This document shows, one piece after another, positions 22,481-30,577 of a stretch of 38,720 bases of DNA. This DNA comes from Aridibacter famidurans. Its GTDB lineage: Bacteria; Acidobacteriota; Blastocatellia; Pyrinomonadales; Pyrinomonadaceae. The notes beneath the pieces were generated by a model, which saw only the letters and a program-made list of their open reading frames with translations, was not told the DNA's origin and did no database searches. Positions within the stretch are counted from its first letter, which is position 1. Every line of letters begins with the position of its first letter. Both the position numbers and the translations under genes were made by a program. Location of the stretch: NCBI GenBank assembly GCA_024103495.1, contig JAGFIQ010000070.1, positions 1 through 38,720 on the forward strand, in the 5' to 3' direction.

Positions 22481-23758
22481 ATGCGAAACGTCCGTATCGA
22501 CTACGGGAAAGACCTTGTCGACCTATCCTTTGACCCGGACCGCTTCGCGGTTCTCGGCCGCATTACCGAATCCGAGCCGCTTTCCGACAGGGAACTCGGC
22601 GAGGCCATCGACAGGCCGTTCGGGACAGCGCGGTTGGAAGAGATCGTCGGATCAGGCGGAAGGGTGCTGATCGTCGTGCCCGACGCCACAAGGAAGTCCG
22701 CGTCGGGACAGGTCGTGAATCTCCTTGTCAGAAGGCTGATCGCTGCGGGTGTAATGCCATACGACATCAACGCTGTCTTTGCCACCGGAATTCACAGGGC
22801 CGTGACGGAGGAGGAAAAGGCGGCGATCCTTACGCCGTTCGTCGCTCAAAGAACTGCGACGCTCGAACACAGGCCGCGAGACCTGATGAACATCGTGCGG
22901 CTCGGAGAGACCCGCGGAGGGATCCCAGTCGAACTTAACCGGGCCCTGAAAGAGTTCGATCACGTGATCACGGTCGGCGCGGTCACCTTCCACTATTTTG
23001 CGGGCTTCACGGGCGGGCGAAAGCTGATCTGTCCGGGACTGGCGTCGTCGAGAACCGTTTCCGAAACCCATAAACTGGCATTCGATACCGAGAAACTTTC
23101 ACGCGCAGACGGTGTCGGCCCGGGGAGGCTCAAAGGCAATCCCGTTCACGAGGCCTTCTTGGAGGCGGTGAGATTTGCACCGCCATCTTTTTCCGTGAAC
23201 ACGATCGTCGACAGCTCAGGCGCGGCGACCGCGGCGGTTTGCGGCCACTGGGAAAAGGCCCACGAAAAGGCCTGTGAACGGTACGCAGCCGGACACGAGA
23301 TCGAGATCGATAAAAAACGCGGGATAGTCGCCGCCGGTTGTGGCGGGTTTCCATTCGACATAAACCTGATCCAGGCTCACAAGGCGCTTGAATCCGCTTC
23401 ATACGCCTGCGGAGAAGCTGGGACGATCGTTCTCTTCGCGGAATGCCGGGACGGGACAGGCAGAGCGGATATGGCGGAATGGTTCGAATCTTCGTCGAGC
23501 TCCGGACTCGCCGAAAGGCTGGCGGCAAATTACAAGGTCAACGGCCAGACGGCGTGGTCGATCCGAGAGAAGGCGGAGAGGTTCAACGTGAAGATCGTGA
23601 CGGAACTTCCGGAAGAACTTGTGGCGAAAACTGGGATGAAGAAGATCGGAGCGGATGAGGCGCAGGATATCGTACGGTGTCCGGAAGGTGGTTACATCCT
23701 GCCGCACGGTGCGAAATACCTCCCGCGCATCGCCGGCGATCGTTCGGACGCGATGTAG
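22481..23758 (+). CDS. larA: LarA-like nickel-dependent lactate racemase family protein (DUF2088)
   Basis: A 425-residue soluble protein. Family marks include V-V-P-D-A-T-R-K (67-74), an A-T-G-I-H-R motif near 100, H-Y-F-A-G-F-T-G-G-R-K-L-I-C-P-G (near 190-205, carrying the conserved lysine region) and A-A-G-C-G-G-F-P-F-D-I-N. LarA proteins interconvert 2-hydroxy acid enantiomers using a nickel-pincer nucleotide made by LarB, LarC and LarE. None of those is in the window. The substrate may be lactate or another 2-hydroxy acid. It is divergent from the Fnr-like regulator with a 103-bp shared promoter region and has no strong Shine-Dalgarno. Confidence 0.88.
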   Translation: MRNVRIDYGKDLVDLSFDPDRFAVLGRITESEPLSDRELGEAIDRPFGTARLEEIVGSGGRVLIVVPDATRKSASGQVVNLLVRRLIAAGVMPYDINAVFATGIHRAVTEEEKAAILTPFVAQRTATLEHRPRDLMNIVRLGETRGGIPVELNRALKEFDHVITVGAVTFHYFAGFTGGRKLICPGLASSRTVSETHKLAFDTEKLSRADGVGPGRLKGNPVHEAFLEAVRFAPPSFSVNTIVDSSGAATAAVCGHWEKAHEKACERYAAGHEIEIDKKRGIVAAGCGGFPFDINLIQAHKALESASYACGEAGTIVLFAECRDGTGRADMAEWFESSSSSGLAERLAANYKVNGQTAWSIREKAERFNVKIVTELPEELVAKTGMKKIGADEAQDIVRCPEGGYILPHGAKYLPRIAGDRSDAM

Positions 23759-23861
23759 CAAGCGCTTGTTCGAGATCGACTTCGGCAGACAACATCGGCC
23801 GGAGGCTGGATGAAAGCTCAACGTCGTTGCCGGTTGGATCCGAAGATCGGCCTGATCACAG

Positions 23862-24005
23862 ACATCAGTTGCCCTCGGCTTTAGCCGGGGGACACCTGAG
23901 CCCGCCACACATTATCGGGGCTCAGCCCCCAAGAATGCTGGCTAAAGCCAGCCCAGAGCTTAGATCGCACCGCAATCCCCCCGCTAAAGCGAGGGGCAAC
24001 TGATC
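23862..24005. repeat. Palindromic GGCTTTAGCC-type intergenic repeat, copy 3
   Basis: Contains CATCAGTTGCCCTCGGCTTTA-type sequence, GGGGCTCAGCCCC, GCTGGCTAAAGCCAGC and CCCCCGCTAAAGCGAGGGGC, ending CAACTGATC. It shares its modules with 126-235 and 3537-3640. The outer CATCAGTTGCC and GGCAACTGATC form an inverted pair. Confidence 0.8.
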
Positions 24006-24094
24006 TTCCCAATGTCGGATGCAATGTATTTCGGCGATAATTCCAATCGCAAAGAGGTGGCCCTTTCAAACAGCGATCGGCGCTATGATCGGTC

Positions 24095-24160
24095 TGAGTT
24101 CCATAGGAACGACATATTCGTCGATCGCGAACGTTTCGCCCCTATGGGGCTCGGTAGGTC
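24095..24160. repeat. Partial palindromic repeat with CCCCTATGGGG hairpin
   Basis: GTTCCATAGGAACGACATATTCG, then GATCGCGAACG and GCCCCTATGGGGC form consecutive small palindromes just before the three-hairpin element. CCCCTATGGGG is also a module of copy A of that element (3790-3800), so this may be a related fragment. Confidence 0.5.
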
Positions 24161-24180
24161 ACTGGAAGCACTGATGCTTT

Positions 24181-24333
24181 GGCTCCGTAGGAGCCCGATG
24201 TCTGTAGAAAAACGATCAGTAGTTGGATCCACGCTCCGTTAGCAGCGCAATCTGCTCAAGAGCATTCAGCCCCTCAGGGGCTGGAATCAATATTCGCGAT
24301 CCGGTGCTACAGACATTTGGCTCCTACGGAGCC
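24181..24333. repeat. Three-hairpin element with terminal inverted repeats, copy B
   Basis: The ends GGCTCCGTAGGAGCC-N2-ATGTCTGTAG and CTACAGACAT-N2-GGCTCCTACGGAGCC are identical to copy A (3700-3853). The internal GCTCCGTTAGCAGC and CAGCCCCTCAGGGGCTG hairpins carry changes: one breaks the pairing of the first and the second is compensated. Length is 153 bp versus 154. Confidence 0.85.
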
Positions 24334-24356
24334 GGCCGAACTACTCAAGTCTCCAC

Positions 24357-24385
24357 AAAAAAAAGACCGCCGTTTCAGGCAGTCT
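24357..24385 (-). terminator. Rho-independent terminator after the secreted protein gene
   Basis: On the minus strand AGACTGCC-tgaaac-GGCGGTCT forms a hairpin directly followed by eight Ts. It lies 25 bp after the stop codon at 24410. Confidence 0.85.
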
Positions 24386-24409
24386 CCGTTTTCCAAGTTC
24401 TCAGTTCTC

Positions 24410-24922
24410 TTACTTCAGTTTGAACGTCCGAGCGATCAGGTCGGTCTCGTTGCGAAGTGTCCGCAGGCTGTCGCGCTCGCCCGTGAACCTGAGGATGTAC
24501 ACCGTGGTCGGGTCCGCTTTCAGGAAATAGAACCGTCCGCTCATATTTCTTCCCGACCTCACGAACTCATAATTAAAGACCCTTCCGTCCATCGCACCTT
24601 TGAAATTCTCCTCGCGACCCGCAACGTAGCCGGGTTTGAACTGAAGTTTCTGCTCTTCCTCACGGATTATTTCCTCGAACGTTGTTCCTGAATCAACAGA
24701 GGTCTTCCGGACCTCGAGATGTCCTTCATTCCTGAACCGGTAAACGTACTCGACATTCGGGCTGATGCGTGACGGCTTCACCGTCATCTTCCAGGAGTCG
24801 CTTGGAATCGAGAATGTGTATTCGGCGTTCGGATCGCTGAAATCGCCCTGACCGAATGCCGGAAAGGCGAGAACGGACAGCGCCAAAGCGAAGATCGCCG
24901 TTATAAGTAGCTTTTTCTTCAT
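24410..24922 (-). CDS. Small secreted protein, PsbP-like fold suspected
   Basis: A 170-residue protein with a strong signal peptide (KKKLLITAIFALALSVLAF, cleavage after AFG). The mature domain has alternating beta-strands: Y-T-F-S-I-P-S-D-S-W-K-M, V-E-Y-V-Y-R-F, G-R-V-F-N-Y-E-F-V and V-Y-I-L-R-F-T-G. The pattern of S-I-P-x-x-W near the start and a final R-F-T-G-x-x followed by a helix is seen in small PsbP/LpqN-like proteins. I offer this only as a fold guess. ATG 24922 has AAGGA upstream and a promoter-like pair at 24944-24972. A clean terminator follows, so it is a single-gene transcript. Confidence 0.75.
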   Translation of the reverse strand: MKKKLLITAIFALALSVLAFPAFGQGDFSDPNAEYTFSIPSDSWKMTVKPSRISPNVEYVYRFRNEGHLEVRKTSVDSGTTFEEIIREEEQKLQFKPGYVAGREENFKGAMDGRVFNYEFVRSGRNMSGRFYFLKADPTTVYILRFTGERDSLRTLRNETDLIARTFKLK

Positions 24923-24943
24923 GATCGGGTCCTTCTTTCCTGA

Positions 24944-24972
24944 TATAAAGACGTAAACTGTGAATATTTCAA
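24944..24972 (-). promoter_or_regulatory. Sigma70-like promoter of the small secreted protein gene
   Basis: On the minus strand TTGAAA and TTTATA are separated by exactly 17 bp, with the -10 ending 21 bp before the ATG at 24922. Confidence 0.5.
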
Positions 24973-25149
24973 GGTTTACTGCGCCCCTGCGATGCCCTTC
25001 CCCGGAGGCCAGTTGCACCGGCCGCCCTGCATTGTCACTGGTTCTGACCCTTTAATCTCGGCCATTTTACCATCCCGCCCGTCTAAGCGAAGACAATTCG
25101 GCGTACGAAGGCAGGCACCCTTGGACTGGCTGAACAGGGGTTCGACATT

Positions 25150-27126
25150 ATGAGAAAGATCCATCCGGCAAGCAGATTCACGGCATTCCTGGCGATACTC
25201 TCGCTCTTCACAACGGCATTTCCCTTCGGCGGAACGCGCTCGACCGGAGAATTAAAGGCGCTTCGAGAGGACCAGAAGGCCCTGCACGTACTGAATCGGC
25301 TCGGTTTCGGGCCCCGTCCCGGCGATGTCGAGAAGGTCCGCTCGATGGGCGTCAAGAAGTACATCGAGAGCCAGCTCGATCCCCGCTCGATCGACGACCG
25401 GACCACCGATCAGAAACTCGCACGGCTGGATGTTCTGAAGATGAGCACCGAGGAGATCTTCGCCAAGTACCCGAATCCGGGCGCTCTCCTGCAGATGCTG
25501 GAAGGCGGAAGGAACGCGCGTGCGTCTAGCGCGGAGAGCGGCAACGATGCCGAAATGCGGTCCGAACAGCAGCAGCGCAGGGCGAAGCTTGCGAAGATCT
25601 ATGCGGAGAACGGGTTCAGGCCCGCGAACCGGATAATGTTCGAGGTCGAGACCGCGAGGATACTCCGAGCGGCTTACAGCGAACGGCAGCTCGAAGAAGT
25701 GATGGTCGATTTCTGGGCGAACCACTTTAACGTCTTCTCGGGGAAGGCCGCGACGCGCTGGTACATACCGGCCTACGAGCGCGACGTTATCCGCAAACAT
25801 GCTCTCGGCAATTTCAAGGACCTCGTGATGGGCACCGCGAAGCACCCCGCGATGCTGTTTTATCTAGACAACTTCCAGAGCGTTGCTCCTAACGCCGGTG
25901 CGCGGAACGGAAGACAGGGACTGCTGGGAAGGGCGATGCGAAACGGGCGGCTCGATCCGCGAGTACGGGAGCGGCTGAGAGCGAGGGGCCTCTCGGATGA
26001 ACAGATCGAACAGAGGATCGAGCAAGCGGGCGCGGCGAACCGGCGGGGGATAAACGAAAACTACGCCCGGGAACTTATGGAGCTCCACACGCTCGGCGTC
26101 GACGGCGGCTACACGCAGAAGGACATTCAAGAGGTCGCGCGCGCTTTCACCGGCTGGACGATCTTCGACGCCAGGGGCTACAGAAGGGCCGCGGCGCAGA
26201 TCGCGAACGGACGCGAGGACCAGCAGATCGTTCGGCAGGCCCGCCAGCTCGGCCTCGATCCGGACACGCCTTCGGGCAGCTTCGTTTTCGCCGGGAGGCT
26301 CCACGACGACGGACCGAAGACGGTGCTCTGGCAGAAGGTCGACGAAGGCGGGATAAGGGACGGCGAGAAGGTGATCGACATTCTCGTCTCGAATCCCTCG
26401 ACCTCGCGGTTCATCGCCCGCAAGCTTGCAGTGAAGTTCGTTAATGACAAGCCGGACGAGGCTTTGGTCGAGCGAGTCGCGAAGGCGTTCCGCGATTCGA
26501 AAGGCGACATCAAGTCGACGCTCCGGGCGCTTTTCTACGACGACGAGTTCTTCGCGCCCGAGAATTACCGCGCCAAGATCAAGACCCCGTTCGAACTTCT
26601 CGTCAGCTCGCTACGGGCCGTCAGCGCTCAGACCAACGGAAGCCGCCAGCTGAACGGGCTTCTGCGGCGGATGGGAGAGCCGCTTTACGGTTATCAGGCG
26701 CCGACCGGATATCCCGATTCGGCGGAAGACTGGGTCAACACTGGCGCTCTGCTCGAACGTATGAACTTCGCGGTCGCGCTCGCTTCGGGCAGGGTCCCGC
26801 AGGTAAGGGTCGATCTGAAAAGGTTCGGATCGGGCGGAAAGAACGAGATCCTGGATAAGGCGATCGAGGACATTCTCGCCGGCGAGGTGTCCGATCCGAC
26901 CCGCGCCGTTCTTCTGAAGCAGATGGAGCAGCCTCTGCCGGAGATCTCGCTCGATGCTCCGGACGAGATGGACGCCGGCGAAGATATGTCTATGAGCCGA
27001 ACCGGTATCGGCGGACGGCGTATGGGCGGCGAAGGGCTTATGCGAACGATCGCTCCGACGGACGATCCGGACGTGTTCAAGGCGGTCGGGCTTATTCTCG
27101 GGTCTCCCGAGTTTCAGAGACAATAG
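25150..27126 (+). CDS. DUF1800 domain-containing exported protein
   Basis: A 658-residue protein with an N-terminal signal segment (residues 8-27). Then come the DUF1800 hallmarks: LNRLGFGPRPGDVEKV (about 48-63), F-W-A-N-H-F-N-V-F, N-E-N-Y-A-R-E-L-M-E-L-H-T-L-G-V-D and F-T-G-W-T. Further on are R-F-I-A-R-K-L-A-V-K-F-V and Y-G-Y-Q-A-P-T-G-Y-P-D. The family is widespread in Planctomycetes, Acidobacteria and Proteobacteria, usually as a pair with DUF1501, and has no assigned biochemical role. An arginine/glycine-rich insertion lies near 255-300. The DUF1501 gene starts 9 bp downstream, so the two are co-transcribed. Confidence 0.92.
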   Translation: MRKIHPASRFTAFLAILSLFTTAFPFGGTRSTGELKALREDQKALHVLNRLGFGPRPGDVEKVRSMGVKKYIESQLDPRSIDDRTTDQKLARLDVLKMSTEEIFAKYPNPGALLQMLEGGRNARASSAESGNDAEMRSEQQQRRAKLAKIYAENGFRPANRIMFEVETARILRAAYSERQLEEVMVDFWANHFNVFSGKAATRWYIPAYERDVIRKHALGNFKDLVMGTAKHPAMLFYLDNFQSVAPNAGARNGRQGLLGRAMRNGRLDPRVRERLRARGLSDEQIEQRIEQAGAANRRGINENYARELMELHTLGVDGGYTQKDIQEVARAFTGWTIFDARGYRRAAAQIANGREDQQIVRQARQLGLDPDTPSGSFVFAGRLHDDGPKTVLWQKVDEGGIRDGEKVIDILVSNPSTSRFIARKLAVKFVNDKPDEALVERVAKAFRDSKGDIKSTLRALFYDDEFFAPENYRAKIKTPFELLVSSLRAVSAQTNGSRQLNGLLRRMGEPLYGYQAPTGYPDSAEDWVNTGALLERMNFAVALASGRVPQVRVDLKRFGSGGKNEILDKAIEDILAGEVSDPTRAVLLKQMEQPLPEISLDAPDEMDAGEDMSMSRTGIGGRRMGGEGLMRTIAPTDDPDVFKAVGLILGSPEFQRQ

Positions 27127-27134
27127 AGGCAGTT

Positions 27135-28403
27135 ATGGACAGAAGGTTTTTCATAAAGAATTCGGGTATCGCGCTCGCCGGATTCGGTATGGCGGCCGCC
27201 GCCCCTGATGTACTTCAGAGGATCGTCACCGCTTCCGTCAACGGCACGGCGCTGCGAAAGAAGACGCTGGTCGTCGTATTCCAGCGGGGCGCGGTCGACG
27301 GGCTTTCGATGGTGCCGCCGTTCGGCGACGGCAGCTATTCGGGCGTGAGACGAAGCCTAGCTGTCCCGAGACCCGGAGCCGAAGGCGGAGCGCTGGACCT
27401 GGATGGGTTCTTTGGACTTCACCCCTCGATGTTGGCCCTGGCGCCGCTCTGGAAGGACAAAGCGCTCGCCGTCGTGCATTCCGCGGGCTCGCCGGACAAC
27501 ACGCGTTCGCATTTCGACGCGCAGGACTATATGGAAGCCGGGACTCCCGGCGTAAAATCCACGCGCGACGGATGGATGAACCGCCTGCTGCAGAACCACG
27601 TGGACAAGGACGCGACCCCTTTCCGGGCGGTCGCGATGACCCAGCAGGTACCTCGATCTCTCGTCGGGCGATATCCGACGGTCGCGATGACGAACCTGCA
27701 GACCTTCGCGATCCGCGCGGGCAGTTACACAAATTCGGTCAGCGGGGGATTTGAAGACCTCTGGAAACAGGAATCGGACAGCCGGCTCGGTGAAACGGGA
27801 AAGGAAACGTTCGAGGCCATCGAGTTCCTGAAGAAGAGCGATCCGGGACGCTACACGCCGGGAAACGGAGCACGGTATCCTGCCGGTCCGTTCGGAGAGT
27901 CGATGCGGCAGATCGCCCAGCTGATCAAGGCCGGCGTTGGCCTCGAGACCGCCTTCACCGACACGCCGGGTCTGAACTGGGACACGCACGCCAACCAGGC
28001 GAACGGGAACGGCTCAAGAGGTCATCTGGCGAATCTTCTGAGGATCTACGGCGAGGCGCTCGGCGCGTTCGCGAAGGACTTGGGTCCGAAGGCAATGGAA
28101 GACGTGCTTGTCGTGACGATGTCGGAATTCGGACGGACCGTCCGCGAGAACGGATCGCGAGGCACGGACCACGGCCACGGGAACGCGATGCTTTTGTTCG
28201 GAGGCGGAGTGAACGGCGGAAAGGTCTACGGAAACTGGAAGGGTCTTTCATCCTCGGCGCTTTACGAAGGCCGCGACCTGGCGGTGACGACCGACTTCAG
28301 GGATGTGCTTTCGGAGGTCTCAACGGGCTTTCTGGGAGTTTCGGACGGGACGGGAATCTTTCCGGGATACAAAGGCGACGGGCGGCTCGGACTGTTTGCG
28401 TGA
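27135..28403 (+). CDS. DUF1501 family protein, Tat-exported
   Basis: A 422-residue protein. The N-terminus MDRRFFIKNSGIALAGFGMA carries a twin-arginine motif and hydrophobic core, so folded export through Tat is likely. DUF1501 is related to the alkaline-phosphatase/sulfatase fold. Visible motifs include V-V-V-F-Q-R-G-A-V-D-G-L, N-T-R-S-H-F-D-A-Q-D-Y, N-W-D-T-H-A-N-Q and S-E-F-G-R-T-V-R-E-N-G-S-R-G-T-D-H-G-H-G. The conserved D and H residues in these blocks suggest a metal site. GAGGCAG precedes the ATG. It is the partner of the upstream DUF1800 protein. The substrate is unknown. Confidence 0.92.
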   Translation: MDRRFFIKNSGIALAGFGMAAAAPDVLQRIVTASVNGTALRKKTLVVVFQRGAVDGLSMVPPFGDGSYSGVRRSLAVPRPGAEGGALDLDGFFGLHPSMLALAPLWKDKALAVVHSAGSPDNTRSHFDAQDYMEAGTPGVKSTRDGWMNRLLQNHVDKDATPFRAVAMTQQVPRSLVGRYPTVAMTNLQTFAIRAGSYTNSVSGGFEDLWKQESDSRLGETGKETFEAIEFLKKSDPGRYTPGNGARYPAGPFGESMRQIAQLIKAGVGLETAFTDTPGLNWDTHANQANGNGSRGHLANLLRIYGEALGAFAKDLGPKAMEDVLVVTMSEFGRTVRENGSRGTDHGHGNAMLLFGGGVNGGKVYGNWKGLSSSALYEGRDLAVTTDFRDVLSEVSTGFLGVSDGTGIFPGYKGDGRLGLFA

Positions 28404-28450
28404 TTAGACGCGTTTCGTCTGCAAGTGCGCTCAGTTGCCCCCCCCCTGCT

Positions 28451-28533
28451 ACCGTTTAGAGCAGCCCTCTGCGCTGTAACCGTCCGGCTGCTCCCCGCTA
28501 TCCGTTTAGAGCAGCGCTTCGCGCTGTAGCCGT
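28451..28533. repeat. Two copies of a 33-bp palindromic unit with 50-bp period
   Basis: CCGTTTAGAGCAGC followed by GCGCTGTA(A/G)CCGT occurs at 28451-28483 and 28501-28533. The second copy has a near-perfect AGCGCTTCGCGCT hairpin. They lie between the DUF1501 stop and the DUF4157 gene. Confidence 0.75.
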
Positions 28534-28611
28534 CTCCCACGGCGACGGAATGTGTCGCAAACGATCAATTGACCAGTCGCGCTCCTACAGAACACGCAAC
28601 TGCCCCATTCC

Positions 28612-28959
28612 CTAGTCTCCCAACTTCTTGCCGCCCTTCTGCTGAATCACGTGTGTAAGTTCGTGGGCGATCAGTTCCTGGCCGCTCTTGCTCGCCGGAT
28701 CGTACTTGCCCGCTCCGAAGACGATGTCGTTCCCGTGAGTGAAGGCGTCCGCGCCCAGAAGGCTCGTCATACGGTGCGCGTTTGCATCCGAGTGGACCTT
28801 GATATCCGAAAGGTCCCTTCCGAAACTGGTCTCGAGCAGATGCTTCAAAGGGTTCGGGATGGCTGATCCCGAGCTCTCGATCTTCTTCTTGTCCGCTTCC
28901 GAGAACAGCTCGTTCTTCTTGGTTTTCTTGTCGTCAGATTCCTTGTTTTCTTCCGCCAT
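28612..28959 (-). CDS. Small DUF4157 domain protein
   Basis: A 115-residue protein: a charged, lysine-rich N-terminus (1-35), then a nearly complete DUF4157 domain. This includes L-L-E-T-S-F-G-R-D-L-S-D-I-K-V-H, A-F-T-H-G-N-D-I-V-F and the zincin-like motif AHELTHVIQQ (HExxH). DUF4157 is found in many secreted-toxin and extracellular-contractile-injection-system cargo proteins, where it is usually the N-terminal part of a longer effector. Here it stands alone, without signal peptide or toxin domain, and no injection-system genes are in the window. It may be a minimal metalloprotease-like protein or a leftover module. The start at 28959 is followed by an even composition. Confidence 0.85.
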   Translation of the reverse strand: MAEENKESDDKKTKKNELFSEADKKKIESSGSAIPNPLKHLLETSFGRDLSDIKVHSDANAHRMTSLLGADAFTHGNDIVFGAGKYDPASKSGQELIAHELTHVIQQKGGKKLGD

Positions 28960-29587
28960 TCAGCGTCCCTCCCATTTTCAATTCATTCGTACGTATCGGC
29001 AGATCAAAGTTCGGGAAGCATACCATCGAGAACGAGATCTCGGCAAAGGAATTGGAAAGGGAGCGGCCCGAAGGCCGCTCCCGGAGGGTCGTAGTTGGAA
29101 GGTGTTGTTTGGACGGCGTCCCGTGCCGGACCCCTTTCGGGAATCCCGAAGCGGGACGGCTGATGGACCGGGTGGTCGTAAATTACCCGGCTTAAACGCT
29201 TCTCCGGATCCTTCCGTGCCGGCTCGGTCAGGTCGCTGACGGCTTGCTCAATGATCCGGCGGCTCACCCGCCGGTTTTCGAAGACCATTAAAAAACGCCG
29301 ATCTTCTTTCCCAAATGCTCGTCTGGTTCTGAATTAGGACAGTTTAAGTAATAAATCCTCGGCAGCCTGCCTGTTCGATCCATTGGCCTGGAAGGCCTCC
29401 TCTGAACTTCACCCCTCGCGGGGACCGTTCTTGAAAAGGTTTGTGGCGGCTGTGATGTTCCGCCCCTGTCGCGGTTTGTCCGCCGCTTCCGGCGCCCCAG
29501 AGATCGCGTTCCGCTGCTTGCTTTTCGGCCCGCTTTACCGTTTATGCTAATCACGCTACGCTATCTTCGGATCTTGGGAGTGTCCTG
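28960..29587. other. 628-bp gap without supported gene
   Basis: I see no credible coding sequence here. A hairpin GGGAGCGGCC-cgaa-GGCCGCTCCC is at 29059-29082, and weaker palindromes (GGCCTGGAAGGCC, CCCCTCGCGGGG) occur further right. A Shine-Dalgarno GGGAG precedes the nuclease start. Confidence 0.6.
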
Positions 29588-30535
29588 ATGAAGTTGAGAA
29601 TCAAGTTTCTGGCGGCTTCGCTTTGCCTGCTTGTCCTTGCCGCGCAGGGTTTCGGATGGGATGACGCCGGTCACAAGCTTTCGGCGAGGATCGCCTGGGA
29701 AGTGATGACGCCTGCGGCGAGGGAACGCGCGGTCAAGATACTGCTCTCCGCTCCGGAAGATTCGGACCTGAGCGTTCTTTACAACGCCTTCGGAGGCCGG
29801 CCCGAGGCGGCGATCAAACTCGAGTTGTTCATGCACGCGTCGACCTGGCCCGATGTCGTCCGGAACAGGAGCTTCCCGGCACGCTACGCCAAGTACCACA
29901 AAAGCAACTGGCATTACGGCGCGATATTCTGGGGCGAGGACGGCAAGCCGATCAAGGACTTCCCGGAACCGAGCGGAGTCGCGGTCGAGAAGCTGGGCGA
30001 TTTCGAGAAGACCCTCCGCAGCGCCGATTCTTCCGACGCGGACAAGGCGATCGCGCTCGCCTGGTTCCTGCACGTGGCAGGCGACCTGCACAATCCCCTG
30101 CATAACGCTTCACGCGTCACCGCGACGGAACCAAAAGGCGACCAGGGCGGGAATCTGTTTCATCTCGAGCCGGCGAAAGAGGACGGCTCGTGGCGGTTCA
30201 ACCTTCATTCGTTCTGGGATTCGCAGATCACGAACAACATTACGAGGGAAGGCGCGGCGTGCGACACCGATTACCTTGAGCCGATATTGAAGACCGAGCT
30301 CGCGCTCTTTCCTCCCGCTTTGTTCGAGGACAGGCTCAAGCTCGGAGACTACGCGGCGTGGAACCTGGAAGGCTTCGGATACCTGTCGGAAGTCGTTTAT
30401 CGAGGCCTGGAGCGAGACCGTATGCCGGATGCCGTGTACAATGCCAAGGCATTCCGGCTTTCAATGGAGCAGCTAGCGCTCGCGGGTTACAGGATGGGCA
30501 GGACGCTTAACTCGGTCTTCGATCCGAAACCGTGA
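29588..30535 (+). CDS. S1/P1-type zinc nuclease
   Basis: A 315-residue exported protein with a signal peptide ending near GFG. The mature protein begins W-D-D-A-G-H, where the N-terminal tryptophan and the following histidine form part of the tri-zinc site of S1/P1 nucleases. Other ligand motifs are present: H-A-S-T-W-P-D, N-W-H-Y-G, F-L-H-V-A-G-D-L-H-N-P-L-H, D-Q-G-G-N-L-F-H-L and N-L-H-S-F-W-D-S. The enzyme is expected to cut single-stranded DNA/RNA and 3'-nucleotides outside the cytoplasm, perhaps for nutrient scavenging. Length fits the family (about 270-320). GGGAG lies before the ATG. Confidence 0.92.
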   Translation: MKLRIKFLAASLCLLVLAAQGFGWDDAGHKLSARIAWEVMTPAARERAVKILLSAPEDSDLSVLYNAFGGRPEAAIKLELFMHASTWPDVVRNRSFPARYAKYHKSNWHYGAIFWGEDGKPIKDFPEPSGVAVEKLGDFEKTLRSADSSDADKAIALAWFLHVAGDLHNPLHNASRVTATEPKGDQGGNLFHLEPAKEDGSWRFNLHSFWDSQITNNITREGAACDTDYLEPILKTELALFPPALFEDRLKLGDYAAWNLEGFGYLSEVVYRGLERDRMPDAVYNAKAFRLSMEQLALAGYRMGRTLNSVFDPKP

Positions 30536-30577
30536 ACGTTGACCGGACCGATAACGAAAGACCCCCCGAAACCTTAT

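Noticed and set aside
29004..29288. 94-codon minus-strand frame in the gap before the nuclease
   Set aside because: No Shine-Dalgarno, low-complexity charged composition and no family resemblance. It overlaps hairpin sequence.
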